A stretch of DNA of 36,023 nt, from positions 1 through 36,023 of the forward strand of contig DJHK01000033.1 in NCBI GenBank assembly GCA_002433065.1. The letters are read 5' to 3'. The notes under the pieces were generated by a model. That model had not been told where the DNA came from. It was given only the letters and a program-made list of their open reading frames with translations, and did no database searches. The DNA comes from Chloroflexi bacterium UBA6622. Lineage in GTDB: Bacteria; Chloroflexota; UBA11872. The stretch's first letter is position 1, and every line of letters begins with the position of its first letter. Below, in pieces: positions 33,587-36,023 of the stretch. The translations under genes and the position numbers were made by a program.

Positions 33587-34016
33587 CTAACCTCTCATTG
33601 CCTGCAACAACCAGAGCTTCTTCGCTTACGATTCCTCCCCGCAGCCAGAAACATCGCATAACTGGCTTCTCAGGATTTAATAACGACACAATGATGAAGC
33701 GGCTGCATTCAGAGTATCCAGACTGCACCGCTTCTCGCACATCGGTCGGCGAGGGGTATGCATCACTTGCCGGATGGGAGTGGAAAAACGCTGAGATTTC
33801 CCACTCATTGACGTCCTCAATATCTCGCGTGGCATCAAGCATGTCCTTAGGCTCGATCGTGTAGTGGACCCGACTCTTGTCCGCGTTCCTGGCAGCGTAC
33901 ACTTTCTGCGCCTGGTCACCACGACCACCGACAATGCCACAGCATTCGAGCGGTGCTTCATCCCGAGCCTGGGCAACAATTTGGTCGTACTGAATACGTG
34001 TCAGGTGAAATGGCAT
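33579..34016 (-). CDS. JAMM (Mov34/MPN-type) zinc metallopeptidase
   Basis: This 145-residue protein has a complete JAMM motif: catalytic Glu24 in APLECCG, His79 and His81 in HSHP, Ser89 in PSP and Asp92 directly after Thr (HSHPASDAYPSPTD). Short bacterial members such as Mec and QbsD cut the C-terminus of sulfur carrier proteins to expose Gly-Gly, so a role in sulfur delivery is likely. The frame is open to a GTG at 34061, but the ATG at 34016 (MPFHLTRIQYDQIV) matches the usual start of the family. It overlaps the LarE-like gene by 8 bases. No carrier (ThiS/MoaD-like) or E1-like gene is next to it. Confidence 0.85.
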   Translation of the reverse strand: MPFHLTRIQYDQIVAQARDEAPLECCGIVGGRGDQAQKVYAARNADKSRVHYTIEPKDMLDATRDIEDVNEWEISAFFHSHPASDAYPSPTDVREAVQSGYSECSRFIIVSLLNPEKPVMRCFWLRGGIVSEEALVVAGNERLGA

Positions 34017-34117
34017 AGCTAAACGAAAAGTTACTTCAGCTTCGTAATGGAACGAACACACACTATGAAAAGGGCATCCCTTCAGAAGACATTAAATTAA
34101 ATAACTAAAAGTAAATT

Positions 34118-34555
34118 TTAAATACTGTACGCAGAACGGTCCTCGGCCTGATGCATGTCAGCAGCAAGCTCCGACAAAAGAATACCCTCCAAACCCTCTA
34201 ACATCACAGAACGAATACGAAGCCAGACTCCACGCTGCGAACAACTTTCCACCAGTTCACAAGCCGTTAGGTCATCTAAACAATCAAGCAAACCCACCTG
34301 GCTTTCTAAAGGCATAACCACATCGGCCATCGTAATTTTCTCTGGAGCACGTCCCAACTCATGCCCCCCTTGAGGCCCCCGTGTACTTCGAACTAGACCT
34401 GCCTGGCGTAGAGCGCTGAGAACCTGATCGAGATACACAGCAGGGACAAACATCCGTCGCGCGACATCAGCAGCAGGAATAGGACCCTCGCCATAATGCA
34501 TAGCTAAGTCTGTCATCGCACGGACACCGTAGTCCGCCCGCATTGAAATTCGCAT
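34118..34555 (-). CDS. Rrf2-family transcription regulator with three cysteines
   Basis: This winged-helix regulator of 145 residues has ADYGVRAMTDLAMHY at the start, then AADVARRMFVPAVYLDQVL for the DNA-recognition helices and LVRSTRGPQGGHELGRAPEKIT for the wing, as in IscR and RsrR. Cys92, Cys99 and Cys105 in LLDCLDDLTACELVESCS are spaced as in Rrf2 members that bind a Fe-S cluster. The frame is open to 34684, but that stretch lies over a plus-strand promoter; the ATG at 34555 matches the family start. It is probably the regulator of the following JAMM and LarE-like genes, which lie downstream on the same strand, and perhaps of groEL. Confidence 0.88.
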   Translation of the reverse strand: MRISMRADYGVRAMTDLAMHYGEGPIPAADVARRMFVPAVYLDQVLSALRQAGLVRSTRGPQGGHELGRAPEKITMADVVMPLESQVGLLDCLDDLTACELVESCSQRGVWLRIRSVMLEGLEGILLSELAADMHQAEDRSAYSI

Positions 34556-34659
34556 TCGAAGCTCTTCCGCTCCACTTATTGGGCCCTCAAGTCTGACATG
34601 AGAGCGCCAAACTCGACAGGCGATAGGCTCTAAGCGATGCCACCAAACCCCAATTTGTC

Positions 34660-34689
34660 TTGACGCTCGATTCAGACGATCCATACAAT
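34660..34689 (+). promoter_or_regulatory. Sigma70-type promoter for groEL
   Basis: TTGACG (34660-34665) and TACAAT (34684-34689) are separated by 18 bases, close to consensus. The start point would be near 34696, giving a leader of about 158 bases before the groEL ATG. It lies between the divergent rrf2-like gene and groEL. No CIRCE inverted repeat (TTAGCACTC-N9-GAGTGCTAA) is visible up to the ATG. Confidence 0.6.
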
Positions 34690-34853
34690 TTCTCCCTGAG
34701 AAGAATTATCTGATCCACGGCGTGCACGGCGGAGCACCACAATTAGTCGTAACTGGGTCGCTATGCTTGCCTAGCCAACGGATCGGACCTGACCCCGCGT
34801 AGTCGCCGTAGAGCCTTGCTCGCGGCGGTCGGTTGAAAAAGGACTTAATCCAA

Positions 34854-36023
34854 ATGCCGAAAGACATCCTTCTGGACGTCGAGGCCCGATCAAAGTTGGT
34901 CAAGGGCATCGACATCGTGGCCAATGCTGTTAAGACGACTTTGGGCCCTAAGGGACGTAACGTCGCTCTAGGGAAGAAATACTCTGGCCCAACGGTGACC
35001 CATGATGGAGTAACTGTAGCCAAGGACATCGATCTCGAAGACCCCTTCGAAGATATGGGTGCTCAGCTAATCAAAGAAGCCGCGAGTAAAACCAACGATA
35101 TCGCGGGTGACGGAACAACCACTGCCACCGTCTTGGCCCAAGCAATCCTAAAAGAAGGATTGAAAAACGTTGCCGCCGGTGCCAACCCGATGATCATCAA
35201 ACGCGGGCTTGCCAAGGGTGTAGACGCGGTCGTGGAAGAAGTTCGCTCCAATGCAAAGCAAATTCGAAGTCAGGAAGAAATAGCTCAGATTGCCTCTATC
35301 TCTGCGAACGATACCCATATTGGCGAATTGATCGGCGAGGTGATGGATAAAGTTGGTAAGGATGGCGCGATCACTGTTGAGGAATCCAAAGGCCTTGAAT
35401 TCGAGATTGAATACGTCGAGGGAATGAAGTTCGACCGTGGTTATATTTCGCCCTACTTCGTGACTAACCAAGATCGGATGGAAGCAGTCGTCGAAGATGC
35501 CTTGGTCCTCGTAACAGATAAGAAGCTATCGGCCGTAAGCGACATCCTCCCAACGCTGGAGAAGGTGACCCAGGCCGGCAAGAAGGACCTGGTTATTATT
35601 GCTGAAGACGTTGAAGGTGAAGGCCTTGCGACCCTGGTGGTTAACAAGCTCCGTGGCGTATTGAATGTCTTAGCAGTCAAAGCACCCGGCTATGGTGACC
35701 GACGAAAGGAAATGCTTCAGGACGTTGCCGTGGTAACTGGTGGAACTGTCATTTCTGAGGACATGGGTCGACGACTTGATGGCGTGATCCTTGAAGATCT
35801 TGGACGCGCTCGCCGGCTAGTAGCTGACAAGGACAACACCACTATCGTTGAAGGTGGTGGTAAAGAAGCTGCGGTGCAGGCACGGATCAACCAGCTTAAA
35901 GGCCAGGTTGACGAAGTAACCTCTGACTACGATCGTGAGAAGCTTCAGGAGCGGGTGGCCAAGCTAGCAGGTGGCGTTGCCGTCATTAAGGTCGGTGCCG
36001 CGACTGAGGTCGAGATGAAAGAG
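34854..36023 (+). CDS. groEL: Chaperonin GroEL, 3' end cut by window edge
   Basis: 390 residues are visible and the frame is still open at the window edge; full GroEL has about 540. The protein starts MPKDILLDVEARSKLVKGID and has NAVKTTLGPKGRNV, THDGVTVAKDI, the nucleotide-site GDGTTTATVLAQ, FDRGYISPYF, VKAPGYGDRRKEML and VEGGGKEAAV, all hallmarks of the equatorial, intermediate and apical domains. The ATG follows AAGGA at 10 bases. It acts as a folding chamber in the cytoplasm with GroES. No groES lies directly upstream; the gene before it is the divergent Rrf2-type regulator. Confidence 0.98.
   Translation, partial: MPKDILLDVEARSKLVKGIDIVANAVKTTLGPKGRNVALGKKYSGPTVTHDGVTVAKDIDLEDPFEDMGAQLIKEAASKTNDIAGDGTTTATVLAQAILKEGLKNVAAGANPMIIKRGLAKGVDAVVEEVRSNAKQIRSQEEIAQIASISANDTHIGELIGEVMDKVGKDGAITVEESKGLEFEIEYVEGMKFDRGYISPYFVTNQDRMEAVVEDALVLVTDKKLSAVSDILPTLEKVTQAGKKDLVIIAEDVEGEGLATLVVNKLRGVLNVLAVKAPGYGDRRKEMLQDVAVVTGGTVISEDMGRRLDGVILEDLGRARRLVADKDNTTIVEGGGKEAAVQARINQLKGQVDEVTSDYDREKLQERVAKLAGGVAVIKVGAATEVEMKE

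Noticed and set aside
34690..34853. CIRCE heat-shock operator
   Set aside because: I looked for TTAGCACTC-N9-GAGTGCTAA before groEL and found only a GTGC/GCAC pair with an 8-base loop, which does not match.
1..36023. CRISPR array, insertion sequence or prophage
   Set aside because: No regularly spaced repeats, transposase, integrase or phage structural motifs were found.

Overview
The window is a gene-dense stretch of a bacterial chromosome with mid-range G+C and many operon-style overlaps between genes. No mobile element, prophage or CRISPR array was found. The best guess is Chloroflexota, possibly the Dehalococcoidia/SAR202 side. This rests on a GlmL-like ASKHA protein paired with a hammerhead/KOW-like partner (5992-8815), on the many Gfo/Idh/MocA oxidoreductases, aldo/keto reductases, SDR and hydantoinase genes, and on the style of the secreted protein at the left edge. 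The placement is inferred from gene content, not from a tree.

Left part (1-9649): a secreted protein cut by the window edge and an HtrA-like protease, both on the minus strand. A glutamine-dependent NAD+ synthetase follows, split into two overlapping ORFs, then arginyl-tRNA synthetase, the GlmL-like/partner pair, and a divergently transcribed archaemetzincin-like protein that has lost its catalytic zinc ligands. Several of these proteins lack the residues their families need for catalysis.

Middle part (9660-19975): a minus-strand run of MFS transporter, DUF4432 aldose-epimerase-like protein, 4HBT thioesterase and nucleoside-deoxyribosyltransferase-like protein. Next come an SDR, a cupin gene coupled to an orphan Gfo/Idh C-terminal domain, and a plus-strand operon of a maleate isomerase/Asp-Glu racemase-like enzyme, hydantoinase/oxoprolinase subunits A and B, and a small Cys-rich membrane protein. 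This looks like accessory catabolism of sugars and cyclic amides or related compounds.

Right-middle part (19946-32568): minus-strand genes for an HAD hydrolase, Nudix hydrolase, degenerate Gfo/Idh protein, intact Gfo/Idh, TIM-barrel sugar isomerase, glutamyl-tRNA synthetase and Eis-like acetyltransferase. A tRNA-Gln(CUG) follows on the plus strand. A copper-type P1B ATPase lies between two aldo/keto reductases, and another Gfo/Idh closes the stretch.

Right end (32711-36023): an Rrf2-type Cys-containing regulator, a JAMM peptidase and a LarE-like sulfur transferase lie in one minus-strand series, suggesting a small sulfur-transfer operon. A divergent groEL, with a recognisable sigma70-type promoter and no groES in front of it, runs off the window.

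The best candidates for undescribed biology are the GlmL-like/partner pair, the inactive archaemetzincin next to it, and the Rrf2-JAMM-LarE operon.
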